A stretch of 64,000 nucleotides of DNA from Aegilops tauschii subsp. strangulata (lineage: Eukaryota > Streptophyta > Magnoliopsida > Poales > Poaceae): positions 220,615,622 through 220,679,621 of the forward strand of contig NC_053039.3 in assembly GCF_002575655.3 (NCBI RefSeq), in the 5' to 3' direction. How positions within the stretch are numbered: the first letter of the stretch is position 1; each line of letters starts with the position of its first letter. Shown here piece after piece: positions 1 to 10,210 of this stretch. The notes under the pieces were generated by a model. It searched no databases. It was not told the DNA's origin and saw only the letters and a program-made list of their open reading frames with translations. Both the position numbers and the translations under genes were made by a program.

Positions 1-5
1 TTTTC

Positions 6-1756
6 ATGGTCGAAGAGACGGTCAGACAGATGACATGGCACAAAACGGGCAAAAGAACCCAACTAGATGCAGATGGGAAGCTGATGATGGTGCACACATC
101 GGGCGGTGAAGCGTGGAAGCGCTTCGATGCATTACATGATGACAAAGCGGCAGATCCGAGGCATCCTCGAGTCGCCATCAGCACGGATAGGTTCAGTGTG
201 TTTGGTCTGACGGCAGCCCAATATAGTTGTTGGCCCATATTTGTCATTACACTCAATCTCCCCCAGGACAGATTATGCAAAGAAAGAACATTTTCTCAAC
301 GTTGATAATTCCAGGGCCCAACTACCCGGGGAAGAATATGAATGTGTACATGCAGCCGCTGAAGGACGAATTGCAAGAAGCCCGGGATAATGGGTTCAAG
401 ACATACGACGCCTTTAGCAAACGAAACTTCATAATGCGTGTCTGGTACATGTACTCGACGCATGACTTGCCGGTGTATGCGCTATTCGTTGGCTGGTGTG
501 TGCATGGAAGGTTCCCGTGCCCCACATGCTTGAGTTTCGTTGGCTTCAGGCCGGTCGCAAGTTTTCTTGCTTCGACTTGCATAGACAGTTCCTGGATCCT
601 CGCCATAAGTTCAGGAAAGACAAGAAGAACTTCATCAAAGGTAGAGTTGCCAAAAACTCTGCACCACCTACGTTGACAGGCCAAGAGACCCTGGATCAGT
701 TAAATGCTCTCGAGCCAGATCCAGAGTGTCCAGGGTATTTCAAGGGGTATAATTCGAAACATGCCTGGACTCACAAGACATGCTTGTGGGATGTGCCTTA
801 CTTCGAAGACCTCCTTTGCCCACACAATATCGACGTGATGCATACTGAAAAGAATATCGCCGAGGTACTTTTTGGTACATTGTTCGACATAGAGGGGAAG
901 TCAAAGGATGATACTAAGGCTAGAGTCGATCTGAAGGCGCTATGTGATAGACCGTTACAAAACATGCAACCACCGAAAGGAAAGCAGAACTCGACAAAGC
1001 CAAAGGCATGGTTCAATCTTGGAAGGCCAGCTATGAGGGAAATTATCTTATGGGTGAAAATGCAGTTGATGTTCCCCGATGGGTATGCTGCGAATCTAAA
1101 GAGGGGAGCGAATCTTAAAAAATTGAAGATATTTGGTCTCAAGAGTCATGATTGGCACATATGGATCGAGCGGGTAATGTCGGTGATGTTGTGTGGCTTC
1201 ATCCCTGAGGATGAATGGCTAGTACTGGCATAGCTGAGCTATTTCTTCCGTGTTCTTTGTGCGAAAGAACTATCGCTGGCCTGCTAGAAGAAATGGTAGA
1301 GTTGGCGCCGGAGTTGATCTGCAAGTTAGAGAAGAACTTTCCATCGGGCTTCTTTACTCCAATGCAGCACTTGATTTTGCATCTCCCAACCGAGGCAAGA
1401 TTGGTGGGGGGCATGCAAAATCGTTGGTGCTACGCAACTGAGATGATGCAGAAGACGCTTCGAGCAAAATGTAAAAATAAACGTAGAATTGAAGGATCGA
1501 TGGCCGAGGCATTCATTACTGAGGAGGCGGCAAACTTCGTGACAACACACTACGAAGCCAAAAATCGTCATTTGCATAATCCGAAGCCTCGGTACAATGC
1601 TGGTGACCCTAAAAAGGGTGGATCCAACCTCAGCCTATTCAAAGGGGATCTCGCACTAGCCGGTGCTTCTAATTCCATAACGTTGGATGTCGAAGAATGG
1701 TGGACCATTTCGTTGTATATCTTGAACAACCTAACAGAAGTGCGGCCGTACATTGA
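6..1756 (+). pseudogene. CACTA TNP2 transposase, N-terminal and central part (Transposase_21 and DUF4218), frameshifted
   Basis: The catalytic transposase gene of T1. The first frame (6 to about 290) carries the Transposase_21 hallmark around GEAWKRFD and AADPRHPRVA, followed by YSCWPI. Reading then shifts frame twice: about 290-500 contains the IIPGPNYPGKN and YMQPLKDEL motifs, and 496-1233 contains the IDVMHTEKN segment. From about 1215 a third frame gives the DUF4218 domain (KNFPSGFFTPMQHLILHLP, then AEAFITEEAANF). A GTAAGT donor closes this exon at 1756. The real 5' start is outside the window. Intact homologues read these motifs in one frame, so at least three frame changes show decay. 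Function is known from the En/Spm family; loss of activity is inferred. Confidence 0.9.
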
Positions 1757-1831
1757 GTAAGTTCTCGGTACATTGTTTCGCAACTTCTATTTCCTTTGAA
1801 CTACTCTTATTCCTGGATAAATTTGATACAG
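1757..1831 (+). other. Probable intron in the T1 transposase gene
   Basis: A GTAAGT donor at 1757 and a TTGATACAG acceptor ending at 1831 bracket 75 bp. Removing it joins the DUF4218 exon to a short exon at 1832-1952 that leads to the DUF4216 part. This is an inference from splice consensus. Confidence 0.6.
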
Positions 1832-2874
1832 TCGATACGTCGCCAAATTCTCATATGGAGCGGTGATCCAAAAGGATTCCAACGAAGAGTATGAGCTTCT
1901 GGCAAAGCATGGAGGTGGCTATCCTGGTTTCATCTCTTGGTTCAAACAAACGGTAATTTCCATTAGACCATTTCATTTCTTCGTCTAATTTGCGCTAATG
2001 CAACAACCTCTTTCGTATTAAACTTGTAGGCTAATTCAGAGTTTATGGGTGCTGAATTAGGACAAGTCGCTAATGGTTTTGACTTTAAGGTCCGTTCATT
2101 TGACAAATACGACATCAACGGGTATCGCTTTCGTACCTATGGCAAAGAGCTATCTATGGCCGACCGAAAGTCTACAAATTGTTGTGTCTCTGCTATCGGC
2201 GAAGGAGATACCGAGTATTATGAAAGATTTGAAGCAATTTGTGAACTTCAATTCTATGGTGCAAACCCACCAAATGTCGTAGTCTTCAAATGTTATTGGT
2301 TCCAGCCGAAGGAGACTAGAAGGACTCATGAACATATAGGGCTAGTGGAAATCAAACAAAGCACCCATTTGGATGTTCCCAATGTCTATATTACGGCTCA
2401 ACAGGCAACCCAAGTTTTCTATCTACCGTGGGCCGGTCAAAGTGATCCAAATCTCAAAGGTTGGGATGTCGGTTATGAAGTGCCGCCACGTGTTAGACCA
2501 CCTCCCCCCAATGAAGAGGATTATGAACCTCACATTAACCTAGACACATATGAAGGAGAATTCTTCCAAGAAACACGTCTTTCCAAAAAATGTTTCAAGA
2601 ACCGCTCTACTTCACCCCAGAACATTGAAGTAGACAGCGATAGTGAACTCGACTTCACCCATGAGCCGGAACAAGAAGACCCTAACTAGAAGAGGTTACT
2701 ATTGCGGATGACCTGTCAATGCTTGATCGATTACGTAAAGGTGGCCTTCCACATGATGATGCATTTATTGATGATGATGATGATGAGCACGTCATTACTA
2801 ATAGTGGTGACGATGATGATGCATTTATTGATCCCGAAGCATTTATTGAACCCGACGATGCAGATTATTATTAG
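1832..2874 (+). pseudogene. CACTA transposase C-terminal part (DUF4216 and acidic tail)
   Basis: After a short exon (1832-1952) and a probable second intron (1953-2029, GT to AG), a 660-base stretch to 2689 encodes the DUF4216 domain common to plant TNP2 genes. Visible marks are YYERFEAICELQF, VVVFKCYWF and FYLPWAGQ, then a proline-rich and acidic linker. The frame stops at 2689, but the next frame continues at once (2692-2874) with an Asp-rich tail containing repeated DDAFID and ending in DADYY. Related elements carry such an acidic tail in the same protein, so a small indel near 2690 probably split it off. The role of DUF4216 is unknown. Confidence 0.85.
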
Positions 2875-2990
2875 GTATTCAATTTTTTATGTTGTACTTG
2901 ATTTATATAGTTACTTGTATGATTGTATGATTTATATAGCTACTTGTATAATTTTCTTACTTTGTATGATTGTTTGTTATACATAGTGCC

Positions 2991-3456
2991 ATGGTCTTGA
3001 TATCCGTCCCCGTCGGCCCTCGCCCGCTTTATGATTCAGATGTGGTAAATTCACTTTTATAACTATTTGCTGCATTTCGCATTTATGACAATTATGGCCA
3101 TCAAGTTGACATAGAGATATTTTTATCTAGGAGGTATGTGAACCAGAAATTGCAACCGACCCTCTTGTCGAGAAGTTAAATTTAGTTGAAAAGAAAATGA
3201 GTATTTGAAAGAAAAAATTAAAAGAATTGAAGAAGAGAAGATGATATTGGAGTTGTATGTTGCCGATGTCGTCGATGATCACAAGATGAAGATGAATGGA
3301 ATGCGCTTGAAGATGGATGCAATGCGTTTGAAGATTAAGAAGATTAGAAAATATGCCATTGATAATGGGGCTTGGTATCATTATGCCGTTGGATCAATTG
3401 TTACATTACTTGCAATCTTCATCGCATTTGTTGAGATGAGGGTAAGTTTTCTCTAG
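2991..3456 (+). pseudogene. CACTA second gene: coiled-coil protein with one membrane-like segment
   Basis: A short first exon (ATG at 2991, 18 codons ending YDSDV) is followed by a probable intron (3045-3130) and a second exon opening EVCEPEIATDPLVEKL. A one-base loss near 3195-3200 shifts the frame. The rest (from 3205) is rich in Lys, Glu and Met with heptad-like spacing (MKMNGMRLKMDAMRLKIKKI), then a hydrophobic run near YAVGSIVTLLAIFIAFV. A GTAAGT sequence follows at 3442. From memory, similar small ORFs follow the transposase in many Triticeae CACTA elements; their function is not established. I did not assign a TNPA equivalence. Confidence 0.65.
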
Positions 3457-3469
3457 TGGTTTGGTTAAC

Positions 3470-4300
3470 AAATGCACACTTAGCTTATTTTCCTCCTAAA
3501 TGGCATAATTACCTAAGTTAGATAAAAATTGAGCTATACTTATGTAAGTTGGCTAAAAAATGGCATCATCACCTAGGCTAGCACAAAAATGACCTATACT
3601 TACCTTATTTTTCTCCAAATTGACATAATAAGCTTACTTGACCTATACTTTACCTAGGATGGCTATAAAATGACCTATACTTAGCATTTTTTCCTCCTAA
3701 ATGACTTAATATCCTTAGTTAGCTAAAAACGGCATAACTACCTAGGATAGCTCAACAATGATCTATACTTAGCTTACCTAGTTCATTTATGACATAATTA
3801 GCTTACTTAGTAAAAATGGCATAATAACCTTGGTTTAGCTGCAAACTGTCATATAATTAGTTTATTTTCCTCCAAAATGACAAAATAACCTTACCTAGCT
3901 CCAAAATGACCAATTTTAACTAGGATAGCTCTAAAATGACCTACACTTACCATTTTGTCCTCCAAAATGAATAAATATGCTTAGTTAGCTAAAAAATGGC
4001 ATAACTACCTAGGTTAGCTCAAAAATGACTTATACTTAGCTTCTTCAGTTCATATATGACATACTTAGCATACTTAGGTCAAAATGGCATGATAATCTTT
4101 GTTACCTCCAAAATGACATAGACTTAGCTTATTTTCCTCGAAAATGACATAATAACCTTACTAAGCTCCAAACTGACCTATTTACCTAGCTTAGCTCTAA
4201 AATGACCTACACTTAGCATTTTTACCTAGCTTAGCTCTAAAATGACCTACACTTAGCATTTTTACCTAGCTTAGCTAAAAATGGCATTTTACCTACCTTA
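3470..4300 (+). repeat. AT-rich degenerate tandem repeat inside T1
   Basis: About 830 bp are built from loosely repeated phrases such as AAAATGACCTATACTTAGC, TTTTCCTCCAAAATGACATA and CCTAGGTTAGCTC in varying order and spacing. The only exact unit is a 40-bp sequence at 4181-4220 repeated at 4221-4260, with a partial third copy. There is no coding potential. It lies between the second T1 gene and the 3' end, where some CACTA elements carry internal arrays. Confidence 0.8.
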
Positions 4301-4303
4301 GTT

Positions 4304-4427
4304 AGAAGAAGAAGATAAAGAAGAGGAGAGGAGAAAAATAAAGAGAAGAAAAATTCTTCTTCTTCTTCTTCTTCTTCTTTTTCTTCTTATTCTTCTTCTT
4401 CTAGCTAGTCTTCTTCTTCTTCTTCAC
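4304..4427 (+). repeat. GAA/TTC microsatellite with purine-then-pyrimidine mirror
   Basis: A purine-only run dominated by GAA and GGA (4304-4353) passes directly into a TTC run (4354-4402), with another TTC run at 4409-4427. The two halves can pair as a long imperfect hairpin, and each half is a homopurine/homopyrimidine tract. Confidence 0.9.
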
Positions 4428-4814
4428 ATTTCTTCCTCTAAATTTCTTCTTTCCCAATTTGCAGATTTGCTTTAGATGAGGAAGCCTGCATTGATGGAGT
4501 CTACTCTTCTCCTTGTGCTTCCTTTTTGTTTTGATTTTGTAGGATGAACAATGTGAAACTTGCTACCTATATATGTATGTATGGATAAAACCATTGTATG
4601 CTTGTTGTTGGATATGTTGGCTAGCTATATATGTTGCATATGGACTTTTGATTTGGTATGTATATGTGTTGGATGATCATATCCATATGGCAGGGATATG
4701 ATATGGTATGTATATGTGTTGGTATGCTTGTTTAAAGTATTTTCAAATGTGTATATATATATATCTGTGGAATTTTGTGAAACTGATTGAATTTAAGAAA
4801 AAATAGGGGCTATA

Positions 4815-5281
4815 CAAGCACTTTGCCATCAGCAGGCAGACGGCAAAGCTACCACGTGTCAGCTACCTGTGCAACCTGGGGTGCACTGGGCTTGCCTATA
4901 TGGCATGCTTTGCTGTCAGCTGGCAGACGACAAAGGCCTTTGCATCTTTGCCGTCTGCCAGCAGATAGCAAAGCATGCCACGTGTCAGCTACCCGGGGGC
5001 ATCTGGGCTGGCCTATTTGGGCACTTTGCCGTCTGCTGGTAGACGGCAAAGCACGCTGTTAACCCCTTAATGGACCTAAGCTGCCACGTGTGCCGTCCAG
5101 GCTCTTTCCCGTCAGCTGGCAGACGGCAAAGACCTTTGCTTCTTTGCCGTCTGCCAGCAGACGGCAAAGAGCCCTTTACCGTAGTTTATTCAGCCGGATG
5201 TGTTGTCGTCTGCTGGCTGAGGGCAAAGGCCTTTGCCGTCCCCCAGGCATGCCTTTGCTGTCAGCCATGGCAGACGGGAAA
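4815..5281 (+). repeat. Subterminal palindromic repeats of T1
   Basis: About eight copies of a palindrome of the form TTTGCCGTCTGC...GCAGACGGCAAA occur, near 4817, 4905, 4945, 5025, 5105, 5143, 5197 and 5230. Several are mutated (GTCAGC for GTCTGC, GACGACAAAG for GACGGCAAAG). Subterminal repeats in CACTA elements are transposase-complex binding sites; that role is family knowledge, not shown here. Confidence 0.85.
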
Positions 5282-5300
5282 GTTCCTAATTCCTGTAGTG
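5282..5300 (+). repeat. 3' terminal inverted repeat of T1
   Basis: The reverse complement reads CACTACAGGAATTAGGAAC, the canonical CACTA start. The boundary is set by the final GTAGTG, followed by AAA as a possible 3-bp target duplication. Confidence 0.85.
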
Positions 5301-6301
5301 AAAGGGGGTTGTGTAGTTGAGAGAGTTAGAGATTGAAACATGGAGAGAAACAATGAACGTGTGTCGGAAACCAATAGCTTTCTAAGGTGGATAGGAGAGG
5401 AAGATTGATCGATACAGGAAGTATGTAGCGTGTGTGCCAAGGGTGGGTGGGGCTAAAAACAACATTTGAATGTGGATAGTACTAGACTTAATATCGACCA
5501 TTTGAATGTAGATAGTGGTATCATGTGGGGCTATAAACAACATTTGAATTTAGTGTACATTGTAAGATTTGAATTGAGGACCATACATATGGCTTCCGTA
5601 ATTATTTTGAATTCGTGCCATACTAGGTTTGGAAAAGTTGACATTGACTCGATTGTTGTGCTATTTTGTAGGTCATATGTTTAAATCCATTCAAAGATTT
5701 CTCACTACCATGGTGTTCATCTTAAACATATGAATTTGTATTAAAAAATAGCATGGATACCGTGAAATGCGAAATCCACGTTAGAATTGGAGACTGTTAT
5801 GTGACACACACTCTAATTCAAATAACTAATTATGTGACACACACTCTAATCCACGTTAGCGTGGATACTGTGGATACCGTTTCGATTTTTTTCCAAATAA
5901 CTCCTCATTAATTAATTTATAGTATCTCGTTTCGAATGACTAATTATTTGCAAGGAAAACACGGGCATGGTAATACATACAGATTCGTTTGCAAATGAAA
6001 GAAGATTCATTTGCATTCTCAAATGTGGGCGCACCAGGCAGACTAGGGTCGTGTCGTGGTGGTTGCGTATGTCATACGGACGCTAGCACCCAGCCACCCA
6101 CCCCCTCCCCCCCCCCCCCGCCCACCAAAAAAAGAACGACGACAAAAAAAGTTCGTTCTTCCACGTTTCGGATTGAAATATCTGCGGCCCCAATTCCAGC
6201 CCTGCAAAGTTTCCCTTCTCCACCGTCCCCTTCCGCGCCCAGAGCACTCAAATCTCTAATTCGCCGCCAACCCAAGCAAAGTTTGAATCACCCGTCGTCT
6301 C
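5301..6301. other. Non-TE spacer with short direct repeats and a poly-C tract
   Basis: I recognise no transposon here. A 20-base phrase, TTATGTGACACACACTCTAA, occurs twice about 34 bp apart near 5795-5850, next to two copies of ATCCACGTTAG and of GGATAC(C/T)GTG. A poly-C run sits at about 6103-6119. The sequence turns from AT-rich to GC-rich near 6000. It could be the upstream region of the gene-like segment to the right. Confidence 0.5.
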
Positions 6302-6858
6302 TGTGTCGGGCGACGACAATGAAGACGACGGTCGCGCTTCACCACCGCACCAGAGGTACCTCATCTACGCCCTCGTCCACCGCACCGGGTGGTCCACTGA
6401 AAATGTCGGCCACCGCAACCGACGTGCCTCACAGACACCGACTTCCACCGCATTAGGTGTGCTTCAGTGATGTCATCTCCCACCTCACCAGGGCTACTTC
6501 ACCGAGAACATCCTCGCACCTCCACCCCCCGAGGCCGTTGGGGCTTCACCAACGGCCTCGTCCACTACATCGTAGCGCTTCGCTGCCGCTCAAGGTCTGC
6601 ATCCATGCGCAGCCAACCAACGCCAGTGCATCACCCTCAACGGCTCTAAAGTGACCCGCACTCTAGCTAGGCGAGCATGCGCAAACGCCGACCCGAACTA
6701 GGTATCCACATATCACTCCCTTGTGCACTCTTCCCATGATGTTTGGATATCCTTTTACTGCTCTCTTAGCTTACAAGCCTATGCAACTCCGACTTAAACT
6801 CTTATTTCTTCTGGAGATATCATCTGAAGCAAGCAAAACAATTTTTAGCGAAGCATGA
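6302..6858 (+). other. GC-rich gene-like remnant left of G1
   Basis: The stretch has exon-like composition without a stable long reading frame; the longest is 155 codons beginning at 5989 and is of low complexity. A possible 68-bp intron lies at 6702-6769 (GTATCC donor, TCTCTTAG acceptor). After it, one frame stays open from 6770 to 6858, where G1 interrupts, and continues open in the sequence to the right of G1 (55885-56125). I recognise no family. It may be a decayed or captured gene fragment. This is inference only. Confidence 0.25.
6854..6858. repeat. Target-site duplication of G1, left copy (CATGA)
   Basis: CATGA precedes the LTR end at 6859 and matches CATGA at 55880-55884 directly after the other LTR. 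A perfect 5-bp duplication 49 kb apart shows that both LTRs belong to one insertion. Confidence 0.92.
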
Positions 6859-8374
6859 TGATGACCCACAAGTATATGGGATCAATTGTAGCCTTTTCGA
6901 TAAGTAAGAGTGTCGAACCCAATGAGGAGCAGCAGGAAATGACAAGTGGTTTTCAGCACGGCAATGTCTACAAGTGCTGAAATTGTAAGTAACAGAGTAG
7001 TTTGGTAGCAAGATAATTTGTAACAAGCAAGTAACGATAGTAGTAACAAAAGTGCAGCAAGGTAGCCCAATCCTTTTGAGGTAAAGGACATGCCAAAATG
7101 GTTTCTTATGATAAGCAAATCGTTCTTGAGGGTACACCGGAATTTCATCTAGTCACTTTCATCATGTTGATTCGATTCGTGTTCGCTACTTTGATAATTT
7201 GATATGTGGGTGGACCGGTGCTTAGGTGCTGTTCTTACTTGAACAAAACTCCTACTTATGATTAACCCCCTTCGCAAGCATCCGCAACTACGAGAAAAGT
7301 ATTAAGAATAACTTATAACCATAGCATTAAACTTTTGGATCCAATCGGTCCCTTACGGAATAGCGCATAAACTAGGGTTTAAGCTTCTGTCACTCTCGCA
7401 ACCCATCATCTAATTACTACTCCACAATGCATTCCCTTAGGCCCAAATATGGTGAAGTGTCATGTAGTCAACGTTAACATGATACCACTAAGGGAATCAC
7501 AATATACATACTATCAAAATATCGAACACATATCAAGTTCACACGATTACTTGCAACAAGTTTTCTCTCATGAGCTCAAGAACAAAAGTAACTACTCACA
7601 AATGATAATCATGCTCAAGATCAGAGGGGTATTAAATAGCATATTGGATCTGAACATATAATCTTCCACCAAATAAAGCATATAGTAATCAACTACAACA
7701 TGTAATCAACACTACTAGTCACCCACAAGCACCAATCTATAGTTTCGGTATACATACTGAACACAAGAGATGAACTAGGGTTTGAGAGGAGATGGTGTTG
7801 TTGAAGATGTTGATGGAGATTGCCCTCCCCAAGATGGGAGAGTTGTTGGTGATGATGATGATGATTTCCCCCTCCGGGAGGGAAGTTCCCCCGGCAGGAT
7901 CGCTCCGCCGGAGGGCAAAAGTGCTCCTGCCCAAGTTCCGCCTTGAGAAGGCGGCGCTCTGTCCCAAAAGTCCTCTCCTTATTATTTTCTAGGTCAAAAT
8001 GACTTATATACCATGGATGGGTACCGGAGGTGGGCTGGGCTGAGCACAACCCACCAGGGCGCTCCTGGGGGGCCAGGCGCGCCATGGTGTCTTGTGCTCA
8101 CCAGGTGCCCCCCTCCGGTGGTTATTTGCTCTAGTATTTCTTATTTATTCCATGAAAAATCCTTGTGAAGTTTCAGCTTATTTGGTGTTGTGCGGAATAG
8201 GTAGCCTGACGTAGCTTTTTCAGGTCCAGATTTCCAGTTGCCGGAATTCTCCCTCTTTGTGTGTACCTTCCATATTATGGGAGAAAAGGCATTAGAATTA
8301 CTCCAAAAAGTATTATTATGCATAAAAACATTATAAATAACAGTAGGTAAACATGATGCAAAATGGACGTATCA
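6859..8374 (-). repeat. 3' LTR of G1
   Basis: 1516 bp. On the minus strand it opens TGATACGTCC (8374 downward) and closes GGGTCATCA at 6859. It aligns throughout with 54425-55879 but carries two segments that the other copy lacks, near 7230-7270 and 7339-7360, plus many substitutions, so G1 is old. A GC-rich stem (TGAGCACAA at 8041-8049, TTGTGCTCA at 8092-8100) is conserved in both LTRs. Confidence 0.93.
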
Positions 8375-8388
8375 ACTCCCCCAAACTT
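8375..8388 (-). other. Polypurine tract of G1
   Basis: Read on the minus strand, AAGTTTGGGGGAGT abuts the start of the 3' LTR. This is the expected site for plus-strand DNA priming and confirms element orientation and LTR start. Confidence 0.85.
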
Positions 8389-8502
8389 ACCTCACTTGTC
8401 CTCAAGCGAAAACCGAAATCGAAAAACATGTCCACATGCTTAGAGAGAGAGGTGTCGATAAAAAAAATACAGACATAGAAGCATCATGTGAATTATTATA
8501 AC

Positions 8503-10210
8503 TGAAGGAAATATGCCCTAGAGGCAATAATAAAGTTGTTATTTATATTTCCTTATATCATGATAAATGTTTATTATTCTTACTAGAATTGTATTGACCG
8601 GAAACTTAGTACATGTGTGAATACATAGACAAACAGAGTGTCACTAGTATGCCTCTACTTGACTAGCTCGTTAATCAAAGATGGTTAAGTTTCCTAGCCA
8701 TAGACATTAGTTGTCATTTGATGAATGGGATCACATCATTAGAGAATGATGTGATTGACTTGACCCATCCGTTAGCTTAACACTATGATCGTTTAGTTTA
8801 TTGCTATTGCTTTCTTCATAACTTATACATGTTCCTATGAGTATGAGATTATGCAACTCCCAAATACCAGAGGAACACTTAGTGTGCTATCAAACGTCAC
8901 AACGTAACTGGGTGATTATAAAGATGCTCTACAGGTGTCTCCGATGGTGTTTGTTGAGTTTGCATAGATCGAGATTAGGATTTGTCACTCCGATTGTCGG
9001 AGAGGTATCTCTAGGCCCTCTCGGTAATGCACATCACTATAATCCTTGCAAGCAATGTGACTAATGAGTTAGTTACGGGATGATGCATTGGAACGAGTAA
9101 AGAGACTTGCCGGTAATGAGATTGAACTAGGTATGATTATACCGACGATCGAATCTCGGGCAAGTAACATACCGATGACAAAGGGAACAACGTATGTTGT
9201 TATGTGGTTTGACCGATAAAGATCATCGTAGAATATGTAGGAACCAATATGAGCATCCAGGTTCCGCTATTGGTTATTGACCGGAGATGAGTCTCGGTCA
9301 TGTCTACATATTTCTCGAACCCGTAGGGTCCGCACGCTTAACGTTCGATGACGATCGGTATTATGAGTTTATGTGTTTTGATGTACCGAAGGTAGTTCGG
9401 AGTCCCGGATGAGATCATGAACATGACGAGGAGTCTCGAAATGGTCGAGACATAAAGATTGATATATTGGATGACTATATTCAGACACCGGAATGGTTCC
9501 GAGGTGTATCAGGTATTTACCGGAGTACCGGGGGGTTACCGGAACCCCCCGGGGGGTTCATGGGCCTTCATGGGCCTTAGTGGAAGAGAGGAGGAGGCGG
9601 CCAAGTGGAGGTGCGCCCCCCAAGCCCAATCCGAATTGGGGGGGCTCTTTCCTTCTCTCCCTCTTCCCCTTTCCTTCCCCTCCTAGTTGGACTAGGAAAG
9701 GGGGGAACCTACTCCTAGTAGGAGTAGGATTCCCCCCCTTGGGGCGCGCCCCATGAGGCCGGCCGGCTCCCGCCTCCCCTCCTTTATATATGGAGGAGAG
9801 GGGCACCCCATAGATACACAAGTTGATTTCTTAGCCGTGTGCGGTGCCCCCTCCACAGATTTCCACCTCGGTCATATTGTCGTAGTGCTTAGGCGAAGCC
9901 CTGCGTCGGTAACTTCATCATCACCGTCAACACGCCGTCATGCTAACGAAACTCTCCCTCGGCCTTAGCTAGATCTAGAGTTCGAGGGATGTCACCGAGC
10001 TGAACGTGTGCAGATCGCAGAGGTGTCGTGTGTTCGGTACTTGATCGGTTGGATCGCAAAGACGTTCGACTATATCAACCGCGTTACTTAACGCTTCCTC
10101 TTTCGGTCTATGAGGGTAAGTGGACACACTCTCCCCGCTCGTTGTTATGCTTCTCCTAGATAGATCTTGCGTGATCGTAGAATTTTTTTGAAATACTACG
10201 TTCCCCAACA
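8503..10210 (+). repeat. S1: solo Copia LTR of the C1 family
   Basis: The 1708-bp sequence opens TGAAGGAAATATGCC and closes TTCCCCAACA, like the three C1 LTRs. It is flanked by perfect ATAAC duplications at 8498-8502 and 10211-10215. No internal sequence remains, so the insertion was reduced to a solo LTR by recombination between its two LTRs. A TTTATATATGG promoter-like box lies near 9783. Confidence 0.93.

Larger units (their letters stand above)
1..5300 (+). mobile_element. T1: CACTA (En/Spm-type) DNA transposon, 3' part
   Basis: The segment holds, in order, a TNP2-type transposase gene, a second small gene, long AT-rich repeats and a palindrome-rich subterminal region. It ends with the inverted form of a CACTA terminus: the last ten bases read TCCTGTAGTG at 5291-5300. 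The 5' end lies beyond the left edge, so the 3-bp target duplication (AAA at 5301-5303 on this side) cannot be matched. CACTA elements move by cut-and-paste using the TNP2 transposase, and subterminal motifs bind element-encoded protein. Both genes are broken here, so this copy is inactive unless helped in trans. Superfamily assignment is firm; family is not assigned. Confidence 0.93.

Noticed and set aside
322..1783. Minus-strand frames across the CACTA transposase
   Set aside because: Shadows of the plus-strand gene, whose motifs are clearly recognisable.
4304..4402. Microsatellite hairpin as a microRNA precursor
   Set aside because: Both arms are simple GAA/TTC repeats; no specific mature-like sequence or conserved fold can be argued.
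4815..5281. CRISPR-like array of repeated palindromes
   Set aside because: Spacing and sequence are irregular, it ends at a CACTA terminus, and the organism is a plant. These are subterminal transposon repeats.
8837..9064. 75-aa frame recurring at 14431 and 39627
   Set aside because: It is part of the C1-family LTR and recurs because the LTR recurs; there is no evidence of translation.
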